From Phascolarctobacterium sp. (GTDB lineage: Bacteria; Bacillota; Negativicutes; Acidaminococcales; Acidaminococcaceae): a stretch of 64,000 bases of DNA. The notes under the pieces are model-generated. The model ran no database searches and had not been told where the DNA came from. It worked only from the letters and a program-made list of their open reading frames with translations. Where the stretch lies: NCBI GenBank assembly GCA_003150755.1, contig QAMT01000004.1, positions 62,001 to 126,000 of the forward strand. The letters are read 5' to 3'. The position numbers and the translations under genes were made by a program. Shown here piece after piece: positions 24,503 through 32,863 of the stretch; position 1 is the first letter of the stretch, and each line of letters begins with the position of its first letter.

Positions 24503-25584
24503 CGGCAACTTTTGGCGAAAAAATAAAAATGACAATTTTCGGCGAATCGCACGGGCTGGCAATCGGCTGCGTTATTGACGGTTTGCCGCCGGGTTTTGCG
24601 CCGGACATGGACGCAGTAAAAGCAGAAATGCAGCGCCGCGCGCCGGGTAAAAGCAAGCTGGCGACTGCGCGGCAGGAAAAAGATGCTTTTATCATCCAAA
24701 GCGGATTTTTTGAAGGCAAAACAACCGGCACCCCCCTGTGCGTGCTGATTCCCAACAGCGACCAGCATTCCGGCGATTACAGCAAGCTGCAAAATGTTAT
24801 GCGTCCCGGCCATGCCGATTACAGCGGCAAAGTAAAATACAAGGGCTTTAACGATTACCGCGGCGGCGGGCACTTTTCCGGACGGCTGACAGCGCCTTTG
24901 GTGTTCATGGGGGCACTGGCCAAACAGCTTTTGGCGCAGCGCGGCATTTATGTGGGCGCGCATATCGCTGCCGTTGCCGGTGTGCAGGATAAAAAATTCA
25001 ATCCGCTCGGCGAAGCGCCGCAGGTTTTTCAGGCTTTGGCGGCTAAAACTTTTCCCGTGCTGGATGATGCAGCGGGTGAAGCCATGCAGCAAAAAATCCT
25101 TGCCGCTAAGGCGGTTTGTGATTCTGTCGGCGGCGTAATTGAATGTGTGGCGGTTAATCTGCCCGCAGGCGTTGGCGACCCGTTTTTTGATTCGCTGGAA
25201 AGCCGCCTGGCGCACGCTTTGTTCAGTGTACCGGCGGTTAAAGGGCTTGAGTTTGGCACGGGCTTTGCGCTTACGGAAATGAAAGGCAGCGAAGCCAACG
25301 ACCAGATGTATTATGATGACGGCAAGGTAAAAACCTATACCAATAACAACGGCGGCATTACCGGCGGCATTACTAATGGTATGCCGGTGTGCTTTAAGAC
25401 GGCAATAAAACCTACGCCCAGCATTGCCAAACCGCAAAAAACCGTGGATACCGCAGCCGGTGAAAATACGGAGCTGGTAATTACCGGGCGGCACGACCCC
25501 TGCATTGTGCAGCGTGCAGTGCCGGTAATTGAAGGTGTAGCGGCGTGGGTAATTTTAGATATGCTGCTTGCCGGGGAGAGATAA
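24499..25584 (+). CDS. aroC: Chorismate synthase
   Basis: Removes phosphate from EPSP to give chorismate with reduced FMN. The 361-residue protein has the signature FGESHGLAIGCVIDG at the N-terminus, then RPGHADYSGKVKYKGFNDYRGGGHFSGR and NNNGGITGGITNGMPV, and the C-terminal GRHDPCIVQRAVPV block. The reading frame is open further upstream, but ATG 24499, overlapping the aroA stop, matches the family N-terminus exactly. Confidence 0.96.
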   Translation: MTATFGEKIKMTIFGESHGLAIGCVIDGLPPGFAPDMDAVKAEMQRRAPGKSKLATARQEKDAFIIQSGFFEGKTTGTPLCVLIPNSDQHSGDYSKLQNVMRPGHADYSGKVKYKGFNDYRGGGHFSGRLTAPLVFMGALAKQLLAQRGIYVGAHIAAVAGVQDKKFNPLGEAPQVFQALAAKTFPVLDDAAGEAMQQKILAAKAVCDSVGGVIECVAVNLPAGVGDPFFDSLESRLAHALFSVPAVKGLEFGTGFALTEMKGSEANDQMYYDDGKVKTYTNNNGGITGGITNGMPVCFKTAIKPTPSIAKPQKTVDTAAGENTELVITGRHDPCIVQRAVPVIEGVAAWVILDMLLAGER

Positions 25585-25585
25585 A

Positions 25586-26716
25586 ATGACAGAAAAACTT
25601 GATTTGGAAGCAATCCGCCGCGAAATTGACGAAGCGGACGGTATTTTGATAAATGCCTTTGAACGCCGCCTTGACGCGGTGCTGAAAGTGGCAGAATATA
25701 AAAAAGCAAATAACCTGCCCGTGCGTGACCGTGCGCGTGAATTGAAGGTTATCGAAAAAGCGCAGGGACGTTTGCAGAATAAAGCATACGCACCGGCAGC
25801 AGCAGATTTAATGGAAAGCATTATGGCGATTGCCCGCAATCTGGAAGAAGAACAGCTGCAAAGCGCCGCAGCCGCAGGGCCGGACTTTGATGTCGGCTGT
25901 TTCGGCGTGGAAGGCTCGTACAGCCATAAGGCGATGGAAGAATATTTTGCCGGTAAAAATATCAACCGCCACTATTACGGCGTGTTTGAAGATGTTGTAA
26001 AAGCCGTTAAAAACGGAGAAATCCGCTACGGCGTACTGCCGGTAGAAAATTCTTCCACCGGCGGCATTACCGAAGTTTATGACCTGCTGCGCCATTACGG
26101 CTGTTCCATTACCGGCGAAAAATGCGTCAAGATAGAACATAACTTAATGGCGCTGCCTGGCGCAGCGCTCAGCGGCATTACCGAAGTTTATTCGCATCCG
26201 CAGGGCTTTGCCCAGTGCAAGGAGTTTTTTGCGGAATATCCGCAGATGAAGCTGGTGCCCTATTACAGCACCTCTAAAAGTGCGGAAGCTGTTAAGGAAA
26301 GCGGCAATCTGCATCTGGCCGCGGTGGCAGGCAAACAGGCGGCAGAACTGTACGGACTGCAAATACTGGCTGCCAACATCAATTACAACGGCAACAACAC
26401 CACACGTTTTATTATTATTGCCAACCAGCCGGAACACAGCGCCGACGCAGATAAAATTACACTGGTCATTGCCGTTAAGCACGAACCGGGTTCGCTGTAC
26501 CGCGTGCTGGGCTATTTTTACCACAGCGGCCTGAACCTGACCAATCTGGAATCGCGCCCGATTGAAGGAAAATCGTGGGAATATTTTTTCCATATTGATT
26601 TGATGGGCAATCTGGCTGATACCAACGTACAGGAAACCGTGCGTATGTTAAAAGAAAACTGCGCGTATTTTAAAATTTTAGGCAACTATCGCAGTGATAT
26701 GAAGCAGGAGAGATGA
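25586..26716 (+). CDS. pheA: Bifunctional chorismate mutase / prephenate dehydratase (P-protein)
   Basis: Carries chorismate to phenylpyruvate. The 376-residue product has an AroQ-type chorismate mutase helix bundle (residues 1-90, LEAIRREIDEADGILINAFE...), a prephenate dehydratase domain (about 110-285; FGVEGSYSHKAMEEYF, LPVENSSTGGITEVYDLL, NNTTRFIII), and a C-terminal ACT domain (EPGSLYRVLGYFYHSGLNLTNLESRP) that binds Phe for feedback inhibition. ATG 25586 has GGGGAGAG upstream. This fused form supplies the mutase that TyrA here lacks. Confidence 0.94.
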   Translation: MTEKLDLEAIRREIDEADGILINAFERRLDAVLKVAEYKKANNLPVRDRARELKVIEKAQGRLQNKAYAPAAADLMESIMAIARNLEEEQLQSAAAAGPDFDVGCFGVEGSYSHKAMEEYFAGKNINRHYYGVFEDVVKAVKNGEIRYGVLPVENSSTGGITEVYDLLRHYGCSITGEKCVKIEHNLMALPGAALSGITEVYSHPQGFAQCKEFFAEYPQMKLVPYYSTSKSAEAVKESGNLHLAAVAGKQAAELYGLQILAANINYNGNNTTRFIIIANQPEHSADADKITLVIAVKHEPGSLYRVLGYFYHSGLNLTNLESRPIEGKSWEYFFHIDLMGNLADTNVQETVRMLKENCAYFKILGNYRSDMKQER

Positions 26717-26719
26717 TTT

Positions 26720-27541
26720 ATGCAGCATTTTGCATTACTGGGCGCTAAACTGGGGCACAGCCTTTCGCCGCAGATTCATCAGATTATTTTTGAAGAACTT
26801 GGCTTTGAGGCCGATTATAAGCTGATTGAACTGCCGCAGGAAGCGCTGGGGACGGAGCTGCCGCAGATAGCAGCACATTATAACGGCGTTAACGTAACCA
26901 TACCGCATAAAATAGAAGTAATGCCGTTTTTGGACAGCATTGCGCCGGAAGCGGCGGCCATCGGCGCAGTGAACACAATAGATTTCAAAAACGGGCACAG
27001 CTGCGGCTATAATACCGACTGGCTCGGTTTTGGCATGATGCTGGAATATAACGGCATCGAAGCACGCGGCAAAAAAGCGGCGGTGCTGGGCATCGGCGGC
27101 GCATCACGTGCTGTTTTGCAGTATCTTGTAAAACGCGGCCTTGCCGAAGTGCTTTTAGTATCGCGCAAGCCTAAGGAAATACCGCAGGATGTTTTGAACA
27201 TCTGCCGCGGCGTTAAGGTGCGCTGCCTTGGCTATAATGAATTGCCGCAGGAAACAGGCGATATTATCATTAACTGCACGCCGGTGGGCATGTTCCCTAA
27301 AACAGGTGTCAGCCCCGTTGGCGCAGATGCGGTTAAAAATTTTGCCGCTGCCGTAGATTTAATTTACAATCCTGCGGAAACCGAGTTTTTGCGTATTGCC
27401 AAAATAGAAGGCAAAAAAGCAGTTAACGGGCTTTTGATGCTGGCTGCGCAGGCAGTAGCGGCGCAGGAAATCTGGCAGGGGCGCACTCTTGGTACGGATT
27501 TGGCAGTAAAAATTACGCAGCGCCTGGAGCAGAAGCCATGA
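26720..27541 (+). CDS. aroE: Shikimate dehydrogenase
   Basis: NADPH-dependent reduction of 3-dehydroshikimate. The 273-residue enzyme has the substrate-binding LGAKLGHSLSPQIHQ start (SxS motif), NVTIPHKIEVMP with the catalytic Lys, GAVNTI, a Rossmann GIGGASRAVLQYL, and NCTPVGMFP. The gene starts 4 nt after pheA and its stop overlaps aroK by ATGA. Confidence 0.95.
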   Translation: MQHFALLGAKLGHSLSPQIHQIIFEELGFEADYKLIELPQEALGTELPQIAAHYNGVNVTIPHKIEVMPFLDSIAPEAAAIGAVNTIDFKNGHSCGYNTDWLGFGMMLEYNGIEARGKKAAVLGIGGASRAVLQYLVKRGLAEVLLVSRKPKEIPQDVLNICRGVKVRCLGYNELPQETGDIIINCTPVGMFPKTGVSPVGADAVKNFAAAVDLIYNPAETEFLRIAKIEGKKAVNGLLMLAAQAVAAQEIWQGRTLGTDLAVKITQRLEQKP

Positions 27542-28038
27542 AAAATATAGTTTTAATCGGTATGCCTGGCAGCGGCAAAACTACGCTCGGCAAAATGCTG
27601 GCCCTGCGCCTGGGGGCGGATTTTTACGACGCTGACGATGTTTTGGAAGCGCGCGAGCCTTATACAATCAAAGAATTTTTTGCTCAGGGCGAAGATGTGT
27701 TCCGCGAGGCGGAGCAGCGCACGGCGGAATACCTTGCGCAAAAAAACGGCTGCGTTATTGCGGCTGGCGGCGGCGTTGTCAAGCGTGACGGCAGCATGCA
27801 GGCGTATCAGAAAACTTCCTGCATTGTTTTCATCGACCGGCCGCCGGAAGATATCGTCAGCGATGTGGAAATAAAAACGCGACCGCTGTTAGCAGCAGGG
27901 ACGCAGCGTGTTTTTGAACTTTATAACGAGCGCCTTGCTTTATATAAAAAATATGCCGCTTACACAGTGCAGAACGTAAACGGCGTGGAAGCAGCCTTGC
28001 AGCAGCTTTTACAAATTGCCGGGGAGATGAAAAAATGA
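27538..28038 (+). CDS. aroK: Shikimate kinase
   Basis: Phosphorylates shikimate at the 3-hydroxyl. The 166-residue product has the P-loop GMPGSGKTTLGKML, a DADD segment that binds shikimate, GEDVFREAEQRT, AAGGGVV and a lid region with RPLL. It overlaps aroE upstream and aroQ downstream by 4 nt each, the tight coupling seen throughout this operon. Confidence 0.94.
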   Translation: MKNIVLIGMPGSGKTTLGKMLALRLGADFYDADDVLEAREPYTIKEFFAQGEDVFREAEQRTAEYLAQKNGCVIAAGGGVVKRDGSMQAYQKTSCIVFIDRPPEDIVSDVEIKTRPLLAAGTQRVFELYNERLALYKKYAAYTVQNVNGVEAALQQLLQIAGEMKK

Positions 28039-28475
28039 AAAATATTCTTGTTATTAACGGGCCTAACATCAATTTGCTGGGCATTCGCGAAAAAAATGTT
28101 TACGGTGCGCAGGATTACACAGATTTATGCGCATTTATTTTGCAGCAGGCTGAAGAAATCGGCGTTAATGCCGATATTTGCCAGAGCAATTACGAAGGCG
28201 AAATTGTTACCTTTATTCAGAACGCTTACGGTAAATACGACGGCATTGTTATTAACCCTGCGGCGTACACGCATTACAGCGTAGCAATTCTGGACGCGCT
28301 GAAGGGTGTGGCGTTGCCTGCTATTGAAGTCCATTTAAGCAATGTGCATGCGCGTGAGGAGTTCCGCCATAAATCGGTAACGGCTCCGGCTTGCCTGGGG
28401 CAGATTTGCGGGCTTGGGTTTATGGGTTATGCACTTGCCATGCGCGCTTTGGCGGCTTTGCCGGATAAGAAATGA
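28035..28475 (+). CDS. aroQ: Type II 3-dehydroquinate dehydratase
   Basis: Dehydrates 3-dehydroquinate to 3-dehydroshikimate. The 146-residue length and motifs are those of the dodecameric type II enzyme: INGPNINLLGIRE at the N-terminus, the catalytic Tyr in VYGAQDY, QSNYEGEIV, NPAAYTHYSVAI and EVHLSNVHAREEFRHKS. It ends the aro operon, which therefore covers the whole path from DAHP to chorismate plus the Phe and Tyr branches. Confidence 0.96.
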   Translation: MKNILVINGPNINLLGIREKNVYGAQDYTDLCAFILQQAEEIGVNADICQSNYEGEIVTFIQNAYGKYDGIVINPAAYTHYSVAILDALKGVALPAIEVHLSNVHAREEFRHKSVTAPACLGQICGLGFMGYALAMRALAALPDKK

Positions 28476-28778
28476 TGCTATAATGTGTTTTAGCCGTGGT
28501 ATTATTTCTGACCCAAATAAGCAGAAATAAAGTGGTATACAGTGTTATAGGCGGCATTAAAAATTTAGCAGTATTAGCTGAAAAGCAATAAAAATTTCCC
28601 GGATGTTTGAGCAAAGCGAGTTTCCGAGGAAATTTTTATTGGTTACTAAAATGCTGCGTTAAAAATTTTTAGCCGCAAAAACTTTCTTGGTTCGTTCTTT
28701 GGTTACAAAGAATGAACATGAGTAAAATAAGTATGTAAGCAATAATAAAGTATTACAAAGCAAAAAATAAAATACAAA

Positions 28779-28830
28779 AAGCCAAAGGGTTACTGCTGTT
28801 TTAAAAGCTTATCCCTTTGGCTTATTTGTT
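28779..28830 (+). terminator. Likely terminator upstream of metF
   Basis: An 11-bp perfect stem (28779-28789 with 28813-28823) with a 23-nt loop, followed by ATTTGTTG. The long loop and short T-run make it weaker than the other terminators here. Confidence 0.5.
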
Positions 28831-28881
28831 GTGATATTATAATTTCTTTAACTGCAAATTAAAATAAAAAGTGTAACTCTA

Positions 28882-28910
28882 TGGCAAAAAAGATGTGAAT
28901 GTAGTACAAT
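28882..28910 (+). promoter_or_regulatory. Promoter of the metF-metH operon
   Basis: TGGCAA at 28882-28887, a 17-bp spacer and TACAAT at 28905-28910, 34 nt before the metF start. No SAM or cobalamin riboswitch is visible between it and the gene. Confidence 0.5.
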
Positions 28911-28944
28911 AGATAATACATTGTATAATGAGGGAGATTATTGT

Positions 28945-29796
28945 ATGAAAATATCAGAACTGTTAAAAAGTGATAAACCCTGTATTTCCTGCGAGCTGTT
29001 TCCGCCCAAGGCTGGTTCGGAATTGCAGAACGCATTAAAAATAGTTGATGAAATTGCTGTTATCAAGCCGCATTTTATAAGCGTTACCTACGGTGCAGGC
29101 GGCACATCTGCCGGGCAGACGGTCGCTATTGCCAAGTCCGTTGAGGAGCATAATATTCCGGCGCTGGCACATTTAACCTGCATCGACGCAACAGAAGCCA
29201 AGATTGACGGTATGTTGGCAAATTTCCGTGCTAACGGCATCCAGAACGTGCTTGCCCTGCGCGGCGACGCTGTAACAAATGGCGTGCGCGATTTTGCCCA
29301 TGCCAGCGATTTGATGCGTAAAATTTCGGCTTCCGGCGATTTCTGCATCGGCGGCGCGTGCTATCCGGAAGGCCATCCGGAAGCCGGTTCGCTGGACAAG
29401 GATATTGAACACACCAAAAAGAAAATTGATGCTGGCTGCGAATTTTTGGTAGCGCAGATGTGCTTTGACAACAATATTATGTACAATTATATGTACAGGC
29501 TTTTGCGCAACGGCATTGATGTGCCGGTAGTGGCAGGCATTATGCCTGTAACCAACGCTAAGCAGATTAACCGTATCTGCGAGCTGAGCGGAACCAAACT
29601 GCCGCCGCATTACCGCGCCATTGTCGAGCGTTTTGCCGATGACCCGCAGGCACTGATGCAGGCCGGCATTGCTTATGCCCTGGGGCAGATTATCGACCTG
29701 ATTGCCAACGGCTTTAAAAACATTCATGTTTATACAATGAATAAGCCCGAAATTCTCCGCGGCATTATGAAAAACCTGTCGGAGATTGTAAAATGA
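28945..29796 (+). CDS. metF: Methylenetetrahydrofolate reductase
   Basis: Reduces 5,10-methylene-THF to 5-methyl-THF, the methyl donor for MetH. The 283-residue FAD-dependent barrel has CELFPPKAGSEL, SVTYGAGGTSAGQTV, ALAHLTCIDA, NVLALRGD and the QMCFDN block. ATG 28945 has AGGGAG 8 nt upstream and fits the family start better than the upstream ATG in the same frame. The stop overlaps the next gene (ATGA), so methyl-THF supply and use are in one operon. Confidence 0.94.
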   Translation: MKISELLKSDKPCISCELFPPKAGSELQNALKIVDEIAVIKPHFISVTYGAGGTSAGQTVAIAKSVEEHNIPALAHLTCIDATEAKIDGMLANFRANGIQNVLALRGDAVTNGVRDFAHASDLMRKISASGDFCIGGACYPEGHPEAGSLDKDIEHTKKKIDAGCEFLVAQMCFDNNIMYNYMYRLLRNGIDVPVVAGIMPVTNAKQINRICELSGTKLPPHYRAIVERFADDPQALMQAGIAYALGQIIDLIANGFKNIHVYTMNKPEILRGIMKNLSEIVK

Positions 29797-30419
29797 AGTA
29801 CGACCGCAAAGAAGCCGTCCGCTATATGGGCGGGCGTGCCGGAGATGAAAGGGCGGGCGTGCTGGCGGACCTGGCATATTTAAAACTGCGCAACGAGGTG
29901 CAGGCGCGCAGTGTGTACCGCGTATTGGACTGCCGCACCGATGCAAACGGCGTGCTTTTGGGCGGCGAATATTTTAAAAGCGCCAAACTGGCGGCGCATA
30001 TCAAAGGCTGCACCCGTGCTGTGCTGCTTGCGGCTACACTCGGGCCGAAGGTTGATATCGCGCTGAGGCGCATGGCTGTTGCCAACATTGCCGAAGGCGC
30101 TGCCGGGCAGGCTGTGTGTGCAGCGCTGATAGAAAGTTACTGCGACGAAACGGAAGAAAAAATCAGCGCAGAATACGGCGGGCTGCATTTTAAACTGCGC
30201 TTTTCGCCAGGCTATGCGGATTGGAGCCTTGCCGACCAGCAGCGGCTTTTGGCGATGCTGGACGCGCCCAAACGCATTGGCCTTACGGTAACGGCAGGCG
30301 GCATGCTCGCGCCGGTAAAATCCGTAACGGCTGTTATTGGCATTACAGAAACCTGCGAAAAACAGCAAAGCAGCTGCGAAACCTGCGAAAATAACGCTAA
30401 CTGCGTTTATAAAAAATAA
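29793..30419 (+). CDS. Stand-alone MetH reactivation (B12-binding activation) domain protein
   Basis: A 208-residue protein resembling the C-terminal SAM-binding activation domain of cobalamin-dependent methionine synthase (Met_synt_B12). The visible pattern includes RYMGGR near the start, ALIESYCDETEEKI, FSPGYADWSLADQQRLL and IGLTVTAGGMLAPVKSVTAVIG. In E. coli this module is fused to MetH and uses SAM to re-methylate oxidised cob(II)alamin. Here it is a separate gene between metF and a shorter metH. The C-terminus carries four Cys (CEKQQSSCETCENNANC), which could bind a metal. Confidence 0.82.
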   Translation: MKYDRKEAVRYMGGRAGDERAGVLADLAYLKLRNEVQARSVYRVLDCRTDANGVLLGGEYFKSAKLAAHIKGCTRAVLLAATLGPKVDIALRRMAVANIAEGAAGQAVCAALIESYCDETEEKISAEYGGLHFKLRFSPGYADWSLADQQRLLAMLDAPKRIGLTVTAGGMLAPVKSVTAVIGITETCEKQQSSCETCENNANCVYKK

Positions 30420-30434
30420 ATTGTGAGGAATAAT

Positions 30435-32801
30435 ATGCTTTTTAAAGATTTACTTGGTAAAAAAACACTTTTTTTTGACGGCGCAATGGGCACTATGCTG
30501 CAAGCTGCCGGGCTGAAACCCGGTGAGCTGCCGGAGCTGTGGAACTTTACCCACGCTGATGAGGTAGAAAAAATCCACACTGCTTATTTAAACGCCGGTG
30601 CGGATATTATAAAAACCAATACTTTTGGCGCCAACCGCCTGAAATTTGCCGGTACTGATATTAAAACGGCGGATGTTATAACGCAGGCTGTAAAAATTGC
30701 CCAAAAAGCCTGCTTAGCCAAACCGGGCAGTTTTGTAGCGCTTGATTTGGGACCCATCGGTAAACTGCTTGCGCCTTACGGCGATTTGCCGTTTGAAGAA
30801 GCTGTGAGCATTTATGCAGAAATTGTCCGTGCGGGCGTAGCTGCCGGTGCGGATTTGATTTTGATTGAAACGATGAGTGATACCTACGAGATGAAAGCGG
30901 CGCTTTTGGCGGCGAAGGAAAACAGTGATTTGCCGGTTGTCTGCACTATGACGCTGGACGAGGACGGCAAACTGCTTACCGGCGGCGACATTACTGCTGC
31001 CGCCATTATGCTGGAAGGCCTTGGCGCGGACGCTATCGGCTTTAACTGCGGGCTGGGACCGGCGCAGATGCAGAAGCTGCTGCCCCAGCTTTTGGCTGCA
31101 ACGCCGCTGCCTGCGGTGCTGAATCCTAATGCCGGGCTGCCGAAAGAAGTGGACGGCAAAACTGTGTTTGATGTGGATGCGGACGAATTTGCCGCTTTGA
31201 TGTACGAAATGGCTCAAAACGGCGTGCTGGCAATTATGGGCGGCTGCTGCGGCACAACGCCTGCGCATATTGCCGCGCTGGCTGCCAAATGCCGCAATAT
31301 CGTGCCGCAGACGCGCGAATGTGATTTAACCGCCGTCGCTGCTTACGGCAGTGCAGTTGTTATCGGCAAGAAGCCGGTAATTATCGGCGAGCGCATTAAC
31401 CCGACCGGCAAACCGCGTTTGAAACAGGCTATTTTAGACGGCGATTACGATTATATCTGCCGTTTAGGCTTGGAGCAGATTGACAGCGGCGCAGCGATAC
31501 TTGATGTCAACGTCGGCGTGCCTGGCATTGAAGAACCTGCCGTCAGCGCGGAAGCCGTGCAGCGTTTGCAGGCGATTACCTCCGTGCCGTTGCAGATTGA
31601 TACATCCAATTACGAAGCTATGGCAGGCAGCATGCGCTTGTACAACGGCAAACCGCTGCTGAACTCCGTTTGCGGTAAGGAAGAAAGCCTTGCCAAAGTG
31701 CTGCCGCTGGTTAAAAAGTACGGCGCGGCGGTTGTGGCGCTTACGCTGGATGACAGCGGCATCCCCGCTGAGGCGGAAGGGCGCATTGCTATTGCCGAAA
31801 AAATTATTGCCCGCGCGGCGGAATACGGCATTGCCAAGCGCAACATTATTGTAGACCCGCTGGCGCTTACAATCAGTACCGGCGGCGATAACGCCAAAAC
31901 GGATTTGCAGGTGCTGCGCGAGCTGACCAAACGCGGCATTAAAACAGTTATGGGCGTATCTAACATTTCCTTCGGCCTGCCTGCGCGCGATGCCGTAAAC
32001 AGCGCCTTTTTTGTGCTGGCTATGGAAGCCGGCTTAAGCTGCGCTATCATCAATCCGCAGAGCGCGGCGATGATGGGGGCTTATTATGCTTACGGCGCGT
32101 TAAGCGGATTGGACGAGGGCTGCAAAGATTATGTGGCAAGATTTGCAGACAGTGCGCAGCCCAAAGCAGCGCAGCCGCAAACGGCGGAATACACCTTATA
32201 TGACGCGATTGTTAAAGGCCTGCGCGAGCAGAGCGAAAAAGCCGTTAAAGTCCAGCTTGCACAAAAGCAGCCGCTGGAGATTATCAACAGCGAAATGATT
32301 CCGGCGCTGGATTATGTTGGCAATGGCTTTGAAAAACATACGCTGTTTTTGCCGCAGCTTTTGATGAGCGCCGAAGCAGCCAAAGCGGCGTTTAACGTTA
32401 TCCGTGATAAAATGGCGGCAGAAGGCGGCAGCCAGAGCAACGGCATTAAAGTCGTCCTGGCAACCGTTAAAGGCGATATTCACGATATCGGCAAAAATAT
32501 TGTCAAGGTACTGTTTGAAAACTACGGCTACCAGGTAATTGATTTGGGCAAGGACGTGCCGCCTGAAAAAATTACGGAAGCCGCCGTTAAACATAATGCC
32601 GCCGTTGTTGGCCTTTCGGCCTTGATGACGACGACTGTCGGTGCAATGGAAGAAACCATCAAAGCGCTGCGTGCGGCGGGCAGCTTTAAAATTGTCTGCG
32701 GCGGCGCGGTGCTGACGCAGGATTATGCCGACAGCATCGGCGCAGATTTTTACGCGCCCAACGCTGTAAGTGCAGTAAACTACGCTAATTCCCTTCATTA
32801 A
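30435..32801 (+). CDS. metH: Cobalamin-dependent methionine synthase, three-domain form
   Basis: Transfers methyl from methyl-THF through cobalamin to homocysteine. The 788-residue protein has the homocysteine domain (1-290; FDGAMGTMLQ, zinc Cys in GFNCG and GGCCGTTPAHI), the pterin-binding barrel (about 310-570; ERINPTGKPRLK), the cap and the B12-binding Rossmann domain (about 590-788) with DIHDIGKNI, its His (about residue 683) being the lower cobalt ligand. The activation domain, present in the ~1200-residue E. coli enzyme, is missing and is encoded just upstream. ATG 30435 follows GAGGAA. Confidence 0.94.
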   Translation: MLFKDLLGKKTLFFDGAMGTMLQAAGLKPGELPELWNFTHADEVEKIHTAYLNAGADIIKTNTFGANRLKFAGTDIKTADVITQAVKIAQKACLAKPGSFVALDLGPIGKLLAPYGDLPFEEAVSIYAEIVRAGVAAGADLILIETMSDTYEMKAALLAAKENSDLPVVCTMTLDEDGKLLTGGDITAAAIMLEGLGADAIGFNCGLGPAQMQKLLPQLLAATPLPAVLNPNAGLPKEVDGKTVFDVDADEFAALMYEMAQNGVLAIMGGCCGTTPAHIAALAAKCRNIVPQTRECDLTAVAAYGSAVVIGKKPVIIGERINPTGKPRLKQAILDGDYDYICRLGLEQIDSGAAILDVNVGVPGIEEPAVSAEAVQRLQAITSVPLQIDTSNYEAMAGSMRLYNGKPLLNSVCGKEESLAKVLPLVKKYGAAVVALTLDDSGIPAEAEGRIAIAEKIIARAAEYGIAKRNIIVDPLALTISTGGDNAKTDLQVLRELTKRGIKTVMGVSNISFGLPARDAVNSAFFVLAMEAGLSCAIINPQSAAMMGAYYAYGALSGLDEGCKDYVARFADSAQPKAAQPQTAEYTLYDAIVKGLREQSEKAVKVQLAQKQPLEIINSEMIPALDYVGNGFEKHTLFLPQLLMSAEAAKAAFNVIRDKMAAEGGSQSNGIKVVLATVKGDIHDIGKNIVKVLFENYGYQVIDLGKDVPPEKITEAAVKHNAAVVGLSALMTTTVGAMEETIKALRAAGSFKIVCGGAVLTQDYADSIGADFYAPNAVSAVNYANSLH

Positions 32802-32814
32802 ATATAATATAAAA

Positions 32815-32863
32815 AACATCCTCAGCCAGCGGTTAATCCGTCCGGTTGGGGATGTTTATTTTT
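32815..32863. terminator. Bidirectional terminator between metH and the ferredoxin-like gene
   Basis: A 12-bp stem (32816-32827 with 32844-32855, some G-T pairs; outer ACATCC/GGATGT) with A-rich and T-rich flanks serves the two convergent genes. Confidence 0.7.

Larger units (their letters stand above)
28476..28944 (+). repeat. Intergenic region rich in inverted repeats between aroQ and metF
   Basis: This 469-nt stretch has no gene. It holds four stem-loops: TTATTTCTG/CAGAAATAA (28502-28530); a perfect 14-bp stem CAATAAAAATTTCC/GGAAATTTTTATTG (28586-28641) with an inner CGGA/TCCG; GTTCGTTCTTTG/CAAAGAATGAAC (28690-28717, one G-T pair); and AAGCCAAAGGG/CCCTTTGGCTT (28779-28823), which looks like the operon terminator. 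The middle two resemble the dispersed intergenic repeat units found in many bacterial genomes. The metF promoter closes the region. Confidence 0.6.

Noticed and set aside
28860..28944. SAM or cobalamin riboswitch before metF
   Set aside because: No conserved aptamer core is present; the promoter lies 34 nt before the start, too short for either class.
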